Shown here in pieces: positions 32,910 to 42,139 of a stretch of DNA of 64,000 nt. The translations under genes were made by a program, and so were the position numbers. The notes under the pieces are model-generated. The model saw nothing but the letters and a program-made list of their open reading frames with translations. It ran no database searches and was not told where the DNA came from. The DNA comes from Pontibacter russatus (GTDB lineage: Bacteria > Bacteroidota > Bacteroidia > Cytophagales > Hymenobacteraceae), in the NCBI RefSeq assembly GCF_009931655.1, contig NZ_CP047984.1, positions 1,240,001-1,304,000 on the forward strand, read 5' to 3'. The stretch's first letter is position 1. Each line of letters opens with the position of its first letter.

Positions 32910-35612
32910 CTAACTCTCTGACTTCATCCTGTTGCGCTCGATGCCGAACTGCAGGATGCGGTTGATGAAGTCGTAAGGCTTGTACCCGTTGATGGCGGTC
33001 TGGTGGAAGATGCAGGTGGCCGGTGTCATGCCCGGCAGCGAGTTCACCTCGATGATGATCGTCTCCACCTCGTCGTTCTCCAGCACGCGCACGAAGGCAT
33101 CGATGCGGGCGTAGCCTTCTATCTGCAAAATCTGCGCCACCCGCCTCAGGTCCTCTTTCACCTTGTCGGATATCTGCTGGCGGCGCACCGGGTCGGCGGC
33201 ATAGCGCGCGGGCGTGATGTTCTGCCCCTCGCCCGCCAGAAACTTCTCCTCCAGCGACAGCACCTCGCCCTCGGCCAGGGCCTCGGAGGCTTCAAACACC
33301 TCGTACTCTACCGCCCCGTCCGGGCCATATTTGGTTAGCAGGCCGCCCGTTACTTCCAGGAAGTGCTTCGCCCCATTTTTAGAAATCAGCGTCTCGACCA
33401 GGAAACCGCCCTTGTTCGGGAATTCTTCTTTAAACCCAAGCGACAACGTGCGGGCACATTCGGTGTCCAGTTCTTCCATCTCCCGGAACATCAGCGTGCT
33501 GAAGGCCTCCAGTTCCCGGCGGTTCTTTATTTTCTTAACGGCAGAACTGCAGCCATCGTCTGCGGGCTTGGCAATAAAAGGGTAAGGAAACTCTGCCTCT
33601 ATGCTCTGAAAGAATGCCTCTTTGTCCTGCAGCCAGTCTTCTTTCAGCGCCATTTTGTGCTTGGCCACCGGCACGCCGTGCTTGGCGAGCAGCTCGTTGG
33701 TGTCGTATTTGTTGATGGTGATGCGCGAGGAGCGAATGCCCGACCCATTGTAGGGGATATGCAGTTTCTCCAGTTCCGTCTGCAAGGCCCCGTCCTCGCC
33801 CGGACGGCCGTGCAGCGCGATAAACACGGCATCCACCAGGTTCTTCAGTTGGGGGTACGTGATGCGCTGCGGCTCCTGCAGGCTGCGGCCGGTGTATTTG
33901 CGGGTTATGCCCTCTGCCTCTTGGATGATCTGCGCCAGCACCGGGTGCGGCTTACCGCCATGCTCAAAGTGCTGTATCTTCTCTTTTATATCGTCTGCAT
34001 TGTCCTTCAGCATAATGTTGACCGGAATCGTGTAGAGACGGTGCGCCTCGTTGCTGCCCGTCAGGAAGATGGGCAACGGCTCGTATTTAGTGGACGAGGA
34101 AAGCTTCTCATATATGTTCCGGCCGCTCTCCACGGATATATGGCGCTCCGAAGAATAGCCGCCCATGATCACGCCCACCCGTATCTTGTCGTGGCGGTGC
34201 GCCTGCTCGTCCTGTATGGCGCTGTCCAGCTTCTGCAGCAGCCGCGTCAGTTTCACGGTGTCTTTTCCGGACTTCAGCCTCTCGGCCACCGAGGTGCGGA
34301 TGATATAGGTCAGGAACTGTGACGGGTTCAGCCCGATTTCCGCTGCCTGATGGAAGAAGAACGACGAAGGCAGCATGCCCGATGTCGTGTTCGGGTCGTT
34401 CAGGAAAATTTCGCCGCTGTCGGTGATAAAGCCATCGAGGCGGGCATATACGTTAAAGCCGAAGCTCTTGAACAGCCTGCTGGTCGCCTGCCGGATTTCC
34501 TGTATCTGCTCGGTCGGCAGGTTGATGGGGGTGATTTTGCGGCTCAGGCCGGGCAGGTACTTGGACCGGTAATCGAACACCTCGCTGCCTTTCACGATCT
34601 CGGTCGGCGGCAGCGCCAGCGGTTTGCCCGTCTCGTCCTGCACCACGATGCACGAAAACTCCTTGCCTTTGATGAAAGCCTCCACCAGTATCTGCTGCTC
34701 GTGCTCTATGTTCGTTAGTGTGATACTATCGGTGGTGCTGTCGGCAAACGTTATGTTTATATGGTTCAGCAATTGCTCGGGGTGATATATAATGGAGCCG
34801 TCCTGTAGCAGCACCGGCATGCCGATGCCTTCCCGGATGTCCACAAGTTGCTTCATGCTCACCAGTTGCTTCTCCTGGCCCATCGCCAGCCACTGGTTAT
34901 TGTAGATGGTTTTGGTGAAGAAGCTGCGCTCCACTCCTGCCTCAAAAGCGGCAAAATCATCTTCCTTGATGATGGAAACGCCGATAGAGGAACCCTGGTG
35001 CGGCGCCTTCAGCACCAGCGGAAACCCGAGGTCTGCGACCAACTGCTTATATATGCTTTCGCGCTGGTTCAGGTCGGCCCAGTCGGCGTACTGGATGATG
35101 CGGTAATCGGGCGTCGGGAAGCCGTGCTGCTTGAGCATCTCCTTCTGCGCGGCTTTGTCGATGCCGATGGCGGAGGGCAGGATGCCGGAGCCGGAATACG
35201 GGATATGGTACCACTCCAGCAAACCCTGAATGCTGCCGTCTTCGCCGTAGGGGCCGTGCAGGGCCAGGAACGCGAAATCGAAGTGACTCTTAAACTCGTG
35301 GGGCAGCAGGCGCTTGCCCGCTTTGGCGATGATGGCGTCCTGCTCGGCTATGCTCAGCTCGCCCAGCGACTCCATATAGATCTGCAGGCCGTGCTCCGTT
35401 TCCGGCAGGGCCTCCACCGGCGGGTAAAAATCGCGGATGGTGCCTTTGTATATATACTGCCAGTCCAGCAATATAAAATTGCCGAGGCTGTCCACAAACA
35501 CCGGCACCGCCTCAAACAGCGCCTTGTCTAAATTGTCGTAAACCGTGCGGCCACCTGCAAACGAAATCTCCCGCTCCCGCGACGGCCCACCGAAAATTAT
35601 TCCTACTTTCAT
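32910..35612 (-). CDS. Tandem D-alanine--D-alanine ligase fusion (two ATP-grasp modules)
   Basis: 900 aa, about twice a normal Ddl (300-370). Each half is a complete Ddl-like unit. Half 1 (about 1-475): IFGGPSREREISFAG, ALHGPYGEDGSIQGLLE, IPYSGSGILPS, then LNDPNTTSGM. Half 2 (about 480-900): IMGGYSSERHISVES, ALHGRPGEDGALQTELE, IPYNGSGIRSS, IIIEVNSLPGMTP. The metal-binding E-x-N of Ddl is intact in half 2 (EVN) but reads D-P-N in half 1, so half 1 may be altered. Expected to make the D-Ala-D-Ala dipeptide of peptidoglycan. No frame break; a single ATG at 35612 with a clean start MKVGIIFGG. Confidence 0.9.
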   Translation of the reverse strand: MKVGIIFGGPSREREISFAGGRTVYDNLDKALFEAVPVFVDSLGNFILLDWQYIYKGTIRDFYPPVEALPETEHGLQIYMESLGELSIAEQDAIIAKAGKRLLPHEFKSHFDFAFLALHGPYGEDGSIQGLLEWYHIPYSGSGILPSAIGIDKAAQKEMLKQHGFPTPDYRIIQYADWADLNQRESIYKQLVADLGFPLVLKAPHQGSSIGVSIIKEDDFAAFEAGVERSFFTKTIYNNQWLAMGQEKQLVSMKQLVDIREGIGMPVLLQDGSIIYHPEQLLNHINITFADSTTDSITLTNIEHEQQILVEAFIKGKEFSCIVVQDETGKPLALPPTEIVKGSEVFDYRSKYLPGLSRKITPINLPTEQIQEIRQATSRLFKSFGFNVYARLDGFITDSGEIFLNDPNTTSGMLPSSFFFHQAAEIGLNPSQFLTYIIRTSVAERLKSGKDTVKLTRLLQKLDSAIQDEQAHRHDKIRVGVIMGGYSSERHISVESGRNIYEKLSSSTKYEPLPIFLTGSNEAHRLYTIPVNIMLKDNADDIKEKIQHFEHGGKPHPVLAQIIQEAEGITRKYTGRSLQEPQRITYPQLKNLVDAVFIALHGRPGEDGALQTELEKLHIPYNGSGIRSSRITINKYDTNELLAKHGVPVAKHKMALKEDWLQDKEAFFQSIEAEFPYPFIAKPADDGCSSAVKKIKNRRELEAFSTLMFREMEELDTECARTLSLGFKEEFPNKGGFLVETLISKNGAKHFLEVTGGLLTKYGPDGAVEYEVFEASEALAEGEVLSLEEKFLAGEGQNITPARYAADPVRRQQISDKVKEDLRRVAQILQIEGYARIDAFVRVLENDEVETIIIEVNSLPGMTPATCIFHQTAINGYKPYDFINRILQFGIERNRMKSES

Positions 35613-36211
35613 TCCTGCAAAGGTAACAAATGAGCAAGTAAAGTTAAGCTATATAATAATGAGTTTAAAGTTGTTTTGTCAGGCTGGTGTCGCCACTCCT
35701 AAGTTACGGCAGAAGTTAACCTTAACATGAACTTGGTAATATTCTGCCTAAGACTTGAACTGCTGTATATCCCACTGGACTCAATCCTTTAAAGTTCTAT
35801 AGTTTGCTTTGGTGCTCTCAGGCCGAGAGGCCTCGTTTTCCCATGAGGCGCTGTGTACATTTCCTGCCAGGGGTTGGGGCCCCTTGTCAGGGCGGCTGCC
35901 GCTCCCGCGGCCCCGGAAACCCTCGAATAGAGGGCCCCTCCCCCCGGCGCCTCATGGGAAAACTGGAAAGAGCGTCGCTTTGAGCAGCCTACTGCAGGAT
36001 TATGTATAAAGGTGGCTGGCTGGTTCAAAACAACTTGAATTCAAGTTAATTCCCGTGCCCACATATATATATAAACTATTTTACTCCCAGCTATAATTCC
36101 GGAAGAACATATATCCAGAACTAATTATATAAATAGCATCTAAATGACACACCGCAAGCGTACCCATGATACAAACCTACCTCCCACCCTCACAACTTAT
36201 GCTCCTTTTGC
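35613..36211. other. Divergent intergenic region between ddl-type gene and pgk
   Basis: About 600 bp without a credible gene. It holds the 129-bp inverted-repeat element listed separately and AT-rich sequence with several TATATA runs. Both flanking genes read outward, so two promoters must lie here; only the pgk one was recognised, at its right edge. Confidence 0.5.
35835..35963. repeat. 129-bp element bounded by 17-bp perfect inverted repeats
   Basis: GTTTTCCCATGAGGCGC at 35835-35851 is exactly inverted at 35947-35963. The 95 bp between are GC-rich and contain further complementary pieces (GGGGCCCCTTG, GAGGGCCCC). This could be a miniature transposable element or a structured RNA. No ORF and no other copy in the window. 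Confidence 0.6.
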
Positions 36212-36219
36212 TATATTTG
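36212..36219 (+). promoter_or_regulatory. Bacteroidota -7 box (TATATTTG) upstream of pgk
   Basis: TATATTTG fits the TAnnTTTG consensus of the main Bacteroidota sigma factor and lies 64 bp before the pgk ATG. No good -33 TTTG at the usual spacing was seen, so support is partial. Confidence 0.45.
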
Positions 36220-36283
36220 CCGCAGCAACAAATTTTCCTGAATAACGAACAACGAGTATCGGACAACGAAACCAGACCATTTC

Positions 36284-37483
36284 ATGAGAACCATCGACCA
36301 ATATGACTTTGCCGGCAAAAAGGCACTGGTGCGCGTAGATTTCAACGTGCCCCTCGACGAGAACTTCCATATCACGGACGATAACCGCATCCGCGCGGCG
36401 GTGCCCACCATCCGGAAAATACTTGACGACGGCGGCGCTGTCATCCTGATGTCGCACCTGGGCCGCCCCAAAGGCGGACCCGAGAACAAATACTCCTTGG
36501 TGCATCTGGTGGACCGCCTGAAGGAGGAGTTCAACACCACCGTGTGGTTCGCCAACGACTGCATCGGGCCGGAGGCGGCGCAAATGGCGCAGGCCCTGAA
36601 GCCGGGCGAGATTCTGTTGCTGGAGAACCTGCGCTTCCACAAGGCGGAGGAGAAAGGCGACCCTGACTTTGCGCGGGAGCTGTCCACACTGGGCGATGTG
36701 TACGTGAACGACGCTTTCGGCACCGCACACCGCGAGCATGCCTCCACAGCCGTGATTGCGCGCTACTTCCCTAACGACAAGCTGATGGGCTACGTGATGC
36801 AGGCGGAACTGGAGAACGCCCGCCGCGTGCTGGACAATGTGGAGCGCCCCTACACCGCTATCATGGGAGGTGCCAAAATCTCCGACAAAATCCTCATCAT
36901 CGAGCGCCTCATGGACAAGGTCGATAACCTGATCATTGGCGGCGGCATGTCTTATACCTTTGTGAAGGCCGACGGCGGCACCATCGGCTCCTCGCTGGTG
37001 GAAGAAGACAAAGTGGAACTGGCGGGCCGTATGATTGCCATGGCCCGCGAAAAAGGGGTGCAACTGATGATTCCGGTAGACTCGGTGGTGGCAGACGAGT
37101 TCAGCAACGACGCCAACATCGACACCTGCCTGAGCCACCACATCAAGCCCATGTGGATGGGACTGGACATAGGCCCGAACGCCCGAGAAGAGTACGCCGC
37201 CGTGATCGCCAACTCCAAAACCATCCTGTGGAACGGCCCGATGGGCGTATTTGAGATGTCGAACTTCTCGGTGGGCACCGAGGCCGTGGCCGAGGCCGTT
37301 GTAGAGGCCACCCGCCGTGGCGCCTACTCCCTCATTGGGGGCGGTGACTCTGCCGCTGCCGTGAACCAGCTGGGCTATGCCGACAAGGTATCGTACGTAT
37401 CAACCGGCGGTGGTGCGCTGCTGGAGTATATGGAAGGGAAAACGCTGCCAGGCGTTGCCGCCCTCGAACGCAACGACTACTAA
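36284..37483 (+). CDS. pgk: Phosphoglycerate kinase
   Basis: 399 aa, normal length. Catalyses transfer of phosphate between 1,3-bisphosphoglycerate and ADP in glycolysis; cytoplasmic. Conserved segments: [10 protein letters not shown] (substrate loop), [53 protein letters not shown] and [14 protein letters not shown] near the nucleotide site, then [20 protein letters not shown]. Intact, with a terminator 21 bp after the stop. A decayed second copy of its last 93 bp plus the terminator lies at 42221-42368. Confidence 0.98.
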   Translation: MRTIDQYDFAGKKALVRVDFNVPLDENFHITDDNRIRAAVPTIRKILDDGGAVILMSHLGRPKGGPENKYSLVHLVDRLKEEFNTTVWFANDCIGPEAAQMAQALKPGEILLLENLRFHKAEEKGDPDFARELSTLGDVYVNDAFGTAHREHASTAVIARYFPNDKLMGYVMQAELENARRVLDNVERPYTAIMGGAKISDKILIIERLMDKVDNLIIGGGMSYTFVKADGGTIGSSLVEEDKVELAGRMIAMAREKGVQLMIPVDSVVADEFSNDANIDTCLSHHIKPMWMGLDIGPNAREEYAAVIANSKTILWNGPMGVFEMSNFSVGTEAVAEAVVEATRRGAYSLIGGGDSAAAVNQLGYADKVSYVSTGGGALLEYMEGKTLPGVAALERNDY

Positions 37484-37504
37484 GCCAATGCCAAGAGCTA
37501 TATA

Positions 37505-37540
37505 AAAAACCCCTGTCGCTGCAAAGCGGCAGGGGTTTTT
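37505..37540 (+). terminator. pgk terminator
   Basis: Stem AAAAACCCCTG(T)CGCT with AGCG(G)CAGGGGTTTTT (one wobble pair), 4-nt loop, starting 21 nt after the pgk stop and ending in five T. It is also symmetrical enough to work from the other side. A mutated copy is at about 42338-42368. Confidence 0.88.
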
Positions 37541-37572
37541 ATGTTAATTTTATGTTACCAAATAAATTATAC

Positions 37573-37842
37573 CATTATCAATTAGGTTTTGCGCATGTTC
37601 ACTTTGCAACCATATCCAACCACCCCTGCCCCTCCTTATTTAAGGAGGGGAGTCTGATAACACAGCTTTAAGCACCAATGGCTATAGTTGAAGATATTAT
37701 AAGTGTAAGCAAACTCACCATATATAGCCATGCGCTTGCAATACGCAGGAAAGAAGAAGGTGCAAGTAAAACTCCCCTCCTTAGACAAGGGGGCAGGGGG
37801 GGTTGGACAGATACGCAGAATCAATTTAATATTAGTATTAAT
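37573..37842. repeat. Palindromic repeat, CCACCCCTGCCCC family, copy 2
   Basis: Left arm at about 37616-37653 (CCAACCACCCCTGCCCCTCC...GAGGGGAGT) and right arm at about 37770-37806 are inverted relative to each other with a few mismatches, about 115 bp apart. The outer parts (TACCATTATCAATTAG on the left; ATTAGTATTAATCAT on the right) are also roughly inverted and resemble the ends of copy 1 at 9998-10125. It is probably a non-autonomous mobile repeat. Confidence 0.65.
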
Positions 37843-37859
37843 CATCCTTTTATCACAGC

Positions 37860-39227
37860 TTACCTCAGGTTGAGATTCACGCCTGCCCTGAGGCTTATGT
37901 TTTCATCCAGGTAAGGGTTTCCGAGCTGCCAGCCCGCTGTTTTGCCGGTTACGCTTAAAAAGGAAGAAAAGTGCCGGCTTAAATTCAGTGCTACTTTCAG
38001 GTCAGTTGCCCCTCCTGCTTTGCCTTTCTCATCAAAAAAGCTTTGCTCTTCCGGCTGCATCCATATGTGCAACGCCACGCTGCCATAAAGCCTGCCGCTT
38101 CTGTCAAGTGCTTTATCAATCAAAGCAACATCTAACCCGGGAAAGGTCTCAGTACGATTGTTATAGGTATGGAGGCCCAACAGCAGATTATTTGATTTCC
38201 ACCGCATGGGCAGTTGCAGGCCGATATCGTTTCCGAAATTCGTGGGGATGTACTGCCCCATAAAGTTGAATGAGAAGTTTCTGCCAAGATGAATGCGGTT
38301 GATGAAGAAAATTGCAGGATTGATGAAGTTAAGTAGCGACAGCTTTTGCTGGTCTTTCAGAAAGTCCTGCGCCTCGGGCGACAGATCATCGAACCCAACT
38401 CTGCGGTTTACCCCCTCTCCTCCCGGAAAAGGGTCGCGGGCTGTGTAGGGCTGGTTCGGGTTGAACATATCAAATGCCCAGGCTGTAAAATCAGCCCCGG
38501 CAAAGTCGCGCTGGCCCGGGTCGGGGTTTTCATGTGGTGGTGCATCCACTTTCACTGTATTTGAAGCATGGCTGATAGAGAACTTCAGGTAGTGCCAGGT
38601 ATAGTAAGCGTTGTACAGGTACAGCGCGTTTTTGTAGCTGGTGCGTTCATGATAAAAATCCTGGAGCATGTTCGTCTGCGTGCTCAGGTTTTGGGCATGC
38701 ACCCCCGCCACATAGGAATACAACAGCGCACTCGGTTCATGCGCCTTCAAACCGGACAGTTGCTCGTCACTGACTCCATATACTGTACCATCCCAGCGGC
38801 TGAAGAGCCAGTTGCCGTTTTTTGCGTTAATGCCATTTACACCCAACACGGCACGGTGGAACTCTTCATGTGCCCATATGCCCAGGGGGATGGGCAGTTC
38901 GCTCCCATACTTTACAAAGCCCAGGCTTAGCAAATACTTAGTTGTCTTGTTCAGCAGCACCCTGCCTGGGGCTGCTCTCCCTTCATCCAGCCTGATAAGT
39001 TTATCGCCCAGCAGGTCTATACCTCTGTAACCGAGGTCGTAGAAGTTATTGCTCCATTCCAGGCTTTGCTGCATCGAAGGGTATGTATAGGGGAGGCCCA
39101 TGTTCTGGGGCAGGTCCAGCACTGAAAGCGAAAGGCGCAGTTTATAAGCAGCCGTGTCCTGGGCCGTGGAAGTAAAACTCAGAAGAACCAGTGCAGCGGT
39201 GGCTACACGCAAGATGATATGTTTCAT
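37860..39227 (-). CDS. Exported protein with HExxH motif, possible outer-membrane barrel
   Basis: 455 aa; signal peptide about 1-22 (ending TSTAQ). A zinc-metalloprotease-like HEEFH occurs in GIWAHEEFHRAVLGVNG at about residue 125. The second half has many short amphipathic strands and ends ENISLRAGVNLNLR, as in outer-membrane proteins. I do not recognise the family. The HEEFH pentad may be catalytic or chance; no third zinc ligand can be fixed by eye. Read on its own from the minus strand inside the block flanked by the two pgk tails. Confidence 0.6.
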   Translation of the reverse strand: MKHIILRVATAALVLLSFTSTAQDTAAYKLRLSLSVLDLPQNMGLPYTYPSMQQSLEWSNNFYDLGYRGIDLLGDKLIRLDEGRAAPGRVLLNKTTKYLLSLGFVKYGSELPIPLGIWAHEEFHRAVLGVNGINAKNGNWLFSRWDGTVYGVSDEQLSGLKAHEPSALLYSYVAGVHAQNLSTQTNMLQDFYHERTSYKNALYLYNAYYTWHYLKFSISHASNTVKVDAPPHENPDPGQRDFAGADFTAWAFDMFNPNQPYTARDPFPGGEGVNRRVGFDDLSPEAQDFLKDQQKLSLLNFINPAIFFINRIHLGRNFSFNFMGQYIPTNFGNDIGLQLPMRWKSNNLLLGLHTYNNRTETFPGLDVALIDKALDRSGRLYGSVALHIWMQPEEQSFFDEKGKAGGATDLKVALNLSRHFSSFLSVTGKTAGWQLGNPYLDENISLRAGVNLNLR

Positions 39228-39363
39228 TTTATTGTTTCAAGGGGTTAGAATAGAAAAAGCTGCAGTATTGCAAGCTGCATAAGGCACAGCGAAGCCGCTC
39301 TCGCAAAAAAGCTTTGGGCTTTTTGTGAAATCAAATGAGGAATAGGTTCGGGGAAGACAAAAA

Positions 39364-40862
39364 CTACTGCTGATTCATGCTTGCCTGTGTACCGGCGGCT
39401 TTTTTCCGGATAAGCGCTAAAGCAGAGGCCATCTCACGGTCGGTGCCATTTAATACGTCCTGTACTGTTGGCACTACGATGTGGTGCGGAATGACACCCC
39501 GGTTTTTCACTGGCTCCTCGGAAATGGCGGTGTAGTACGACCAGAGCGGGATGCCAAGGTCTATCTTGGTGTTTGGCAGGGGCAGAATGGAGAAGTAGCC
39601 GCTGTTGTCGCCCTGGTAAGCGCCACCTGTCTCCTGTCCTACAAAAGTGGCCCGCCCCATGTTATGCACCACCGAGGCAAACTCTCCCGTGACAGAAAAG
39701 CTCCAGCCATTCGTCAGGATATACACATCACCGGTATAGGCATCTTTCTGCGGCTTGAGCTCCCGCAGGTATTTGGCTGGCTGCACGTCGAAGGTGCCCT
39801 GGCCGTTCTTTTTCATTCTGCTCCTGAAATACCAGTAGTACCAGGGCTCATGGGCTTTGCCGGAGAAACTGAACTTCTTGTTTGAGTTGGAGACTACGCG
39901 ACTGAAGTAGTGATAGGGCTTATCTGCCAGATAAGAGCTCAGCAGCATGCCTAATCCATCCATACCACCTTCGTTATTCCGCACATCCAGTACCAGCGCC
40001 TTTGCTTTGCGCTCTTTGATAGCCTCGAAAGCACCGGCCATAAACTTCCTGAACTTCTGCGCTTTGCTATTCATAAACCAGTCTATCTCCAGCACCGCAA
40101 TGTTGTCCGCCGTAAAATTCAGTCGGAAGGGTGGCTGCGCTGGCTTTGCCGCCGCTTTTTCCTGCTCAGACGCTTTGATGGTTTCTAAGCTTACGGCCGG
40201 AAAATCCTTTGTGACTGCCTCGCCGTCCGCGCCCCGGTAGGTGACAGCATACACAGGCGACGCTTCCACAAAAGCAGCAAAATGTCCGCTAAAATAGTTG
40301 CTCATGTCCTGGTACTTTGAGGTCTGCACCATCCCATCCGCAAATGACAGGTAGGGCAGTAACGCTTGCTGTATCTCCTGAAAGCGCTTTCCGTTTATAG
40401 CCAGCAACTCCGCGCCAGCAGGAGCCGCCCCCCATCGGCATAGTGATAGAGGATGTGCGCCTTGCCAGCCGTCACGTACAGCTTTAGCGGGAAAAGCTGG
40501 TCGGTATGATACCAGTAGTTGTACGCTCCATCGGGCGCTCCTTTGGGTATAAGCTTCGTGTGTCCGCAGCGAATAAATGTGACGAGTGGCTTTAGGGAGG
40601 CATAAAACTCCTGCTCCGTCATGGGTTTATTCAGAGCGGCAAAAGTGCTGTCGAACTCCGCGTCAAACACCTCCTTCGGGGTATACCGGTACAGCCCCGG
40701 ATGGGCTTCTTCCAGTGCCCGCCGGAACAAGGAGAAGTCTTCGCGCAACTGCTCAGGGGTAAACACTTCTGCCTGCCGCGGGGCAAGCTGGGCACAGGAA
40801 AGCAAGGGCAGACATACCAGCAACACGAACTGCAGCAAAAAGGCTAATCTTTTCATCTTCAA
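39364..40862 (-). pseudogene. S41-family (C-terminal processing-like) peptidase, frameshifted
   Basis: Two adjacent frames make one S41 protein of about 498 aa: residues 1-140 (start 40862; signal peptide MKMKRLAFLLQFVLLVCLPL; LREDFSLFRRALEEAHPGLY) and the rest (39364 to about 40430: AINGKRF PDZ-like segment, VLDVRNNEGGMDGLGM, NGWSFSVTGEF, FVGQETGGAYQGD with the catalytic-type Ser region). The frame is lost at a run of six G (minus strand of 40428-40433); seven G would give DGGAAPAGAELLAINGK without a break. Either a one-base mutation or a sequencing error. If whole, it would be a periplasmic or surface serine peptidase. Confidence 0.85.
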
Positions 40863-40885
40863 GGCTTAAAAGGTTGTTGTTGCTG

Positions 40886-40893
40886 CAAACTTA
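40886..40893 (-). promoter_or_regulatory. Possible -7 box upstream of the S41 gene
   Basis: The minus strand reads TAAGTTTG (fits TAnnTTTG) 23 bp before the ATG at 40862, with a TTTG 15 bp further upstream (40909-40912), a little closer than the usual spacing of about 19. Confidence 0.4.
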
Positions 40894-40930
40894 GGGTGTG
40901 GATACAGGCAAAGCGTCTTATCCGCTAAGT

Positions 40931-42139
40931 TCAGACAAGTATTTTCGACTTTGAGACGTATGCCGTTGGCGTAAGACCTGTCTGCTTCTTGAAGACAGCA
41001 TTGAAGGTGGCTTTGGAGCTGAACCCTGCCTCCAGGGCAATGGCTAAGGTCGTGTAGTGGCTAAAGGCAGGATTCAACAGCAGGCGCTTTGCCTCCGCTA
41101 CCCTGTATTCATTTACGAAATCATAAAAATTTTTATGCAGTCGCTCGTTCACAACACGCGACAGGTGGTGCCTGGGGATACCAGTCGCCTCCGCAAGTTC
41201 CTGGATGCTGAGCTCATTTTGTAGGTACGGCTTCCGCTCCTCCATAAACTGAAGCAGTTGGCCCAGGTACTCTTCGGCCGCGTCCTCCTTCAACCCCGAC
41301 TTCTGATACTTCACCGCAGCGAGATTTTCGCCTGTCTGCATCTCGTTCACCGCCTCGTCGGGAGCTGGCACCTCTGCCTCCTCTGCTTCTTTCCTGCCCT
41401 GCGGAAACGGCAGCGAATTATTGAAGATAGCGGGCTGCGAAAGCGCTTTGTACCCTATCCAGTAGATACACACAATAACCCCCAGATAGTGAAAATGGTA
41501 TACCTCCGACACCCAGGGCACATTCCATTTGCGGGCGTAGAACACCACCACGCCGATCAGAATGATGCAGAAAATCAACTGTACAAACTGCTTCAGCCAC
41601 CGCAAGCGCACTTTTCGCAGTTCTGAGAAGCGCTGGAGTATGTTCTGTTCGTGCCTCCGGATAAGGACGAGTGCGGCATACGTATAGCCCAGGTGCAGAA
41701 AGTTGAGCAACTGGTTCAGGGTACCGAAGTCATCCTCCGATGCTTTGTCAAAGTTCTCGAGGTACGCGGTTTTAACTGCCGCTGGCTGCAGAAAATAGGG
41801 CAGCAAGTACAGCAGACACAGGGCAAACGGCACAAGGTGCAGAAAATCTTTCTTCCGCCAGACAGGTCTCTCACTGGTGAGTTTGGCGGTGAACAGGTAT
41901 ATGAGCGGACCAAATAGGGACGGCAGCAGCCAGCCTACTTTGCTCAGGTGCGGGAAGGCAAGGAAGAAGTCGCGTGTGTCGTATGCCACGAGCACTGTCT
42001 GTATAGATAACAGCAGGACAAGCGCCCCCAGCAGGCGGTTTGCCAGTTTGTTTTGCCTGCGCGTAAAGAGTAAGGTCGCCAAACACACTCCCTGCACTGC
42101 ACCCGCCACCAGAAACACTTGTAAAGCAGCCAATGACAT
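40931..42139 (-). CDS. Membrane-bound AraC-family transcriptional regulator
   Basis: 402 aa. Residues about 1-235 contain seven hydrophobic helices, a common Bacteroidota N-terminal sensor layout. The C-terminal about 105 residues are an AraC DNA-binding domain with two HTH segments (LSIQELAEATGIPRHHLSRVVNE and TLAIALEAGFSSKATFNAVFKKQTG). It presumably senses a signal in the membrane and controls nearby genes; the S41 peptidase gene 68 bp downstream on the same strand is an obvious candidate. The ligand is unknown. Confidence 0.88.
   Translation of the reverse strand: MSLAALQVFLVAGAVQGVCLATLLFTRRQNKLANRLLGALVLLLSIQTVLVAYDTRDFFLAFPHLSKVGWLLPSLFGPLIYLFTAKLTSERPVWRKKDFLHLVPFALCLLYLLPYFLQPAAVKTAYLENFDKASEDDFGTLNQLLNFLHLGYTYAALVLIRRHEQNILQRFSELRKVRLRWLKQFVQLIFCIILIGVVVFYARKWNVPWVSEVYHFHYLGVIVCIYWIGYKALSQPAIFNNSLPFPQGRKEAEEAEVPAPDEAVNEMQTGENLAAVKYQKSGLKEDAAEEYLGQLLQFMEERKPYLQNELSIQELAEATGIPRHHLSRVVNERLHKNFYDFVNEYRVAEAKRLLLNPAFSHYTTLAIALEAGFSSKATFNAVFKKQTGLTPTAYVSKSKILV

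Larger units (their letters stand above)
37484..37859. other. Intergenic with pgk terminator and a repeat element
   Basis: No gene. It contains the pgk terminator and copy 2 of the CCACCCCTGCCCC repeat, which fills most of the space up to the convergent minus-strand gene. Confidence 0.6.

Noticed and set aside
35789-36028. 79-aa ORF across the inverted-repeat element
   Set aside because: It merely reads through the inverted-repeat element and its flanks.
36197-37141. Long minus-strand ORF opposite pgk
   Set aside because: Reverse shadow of pgk, a typical effect of high GC; no family likeness.
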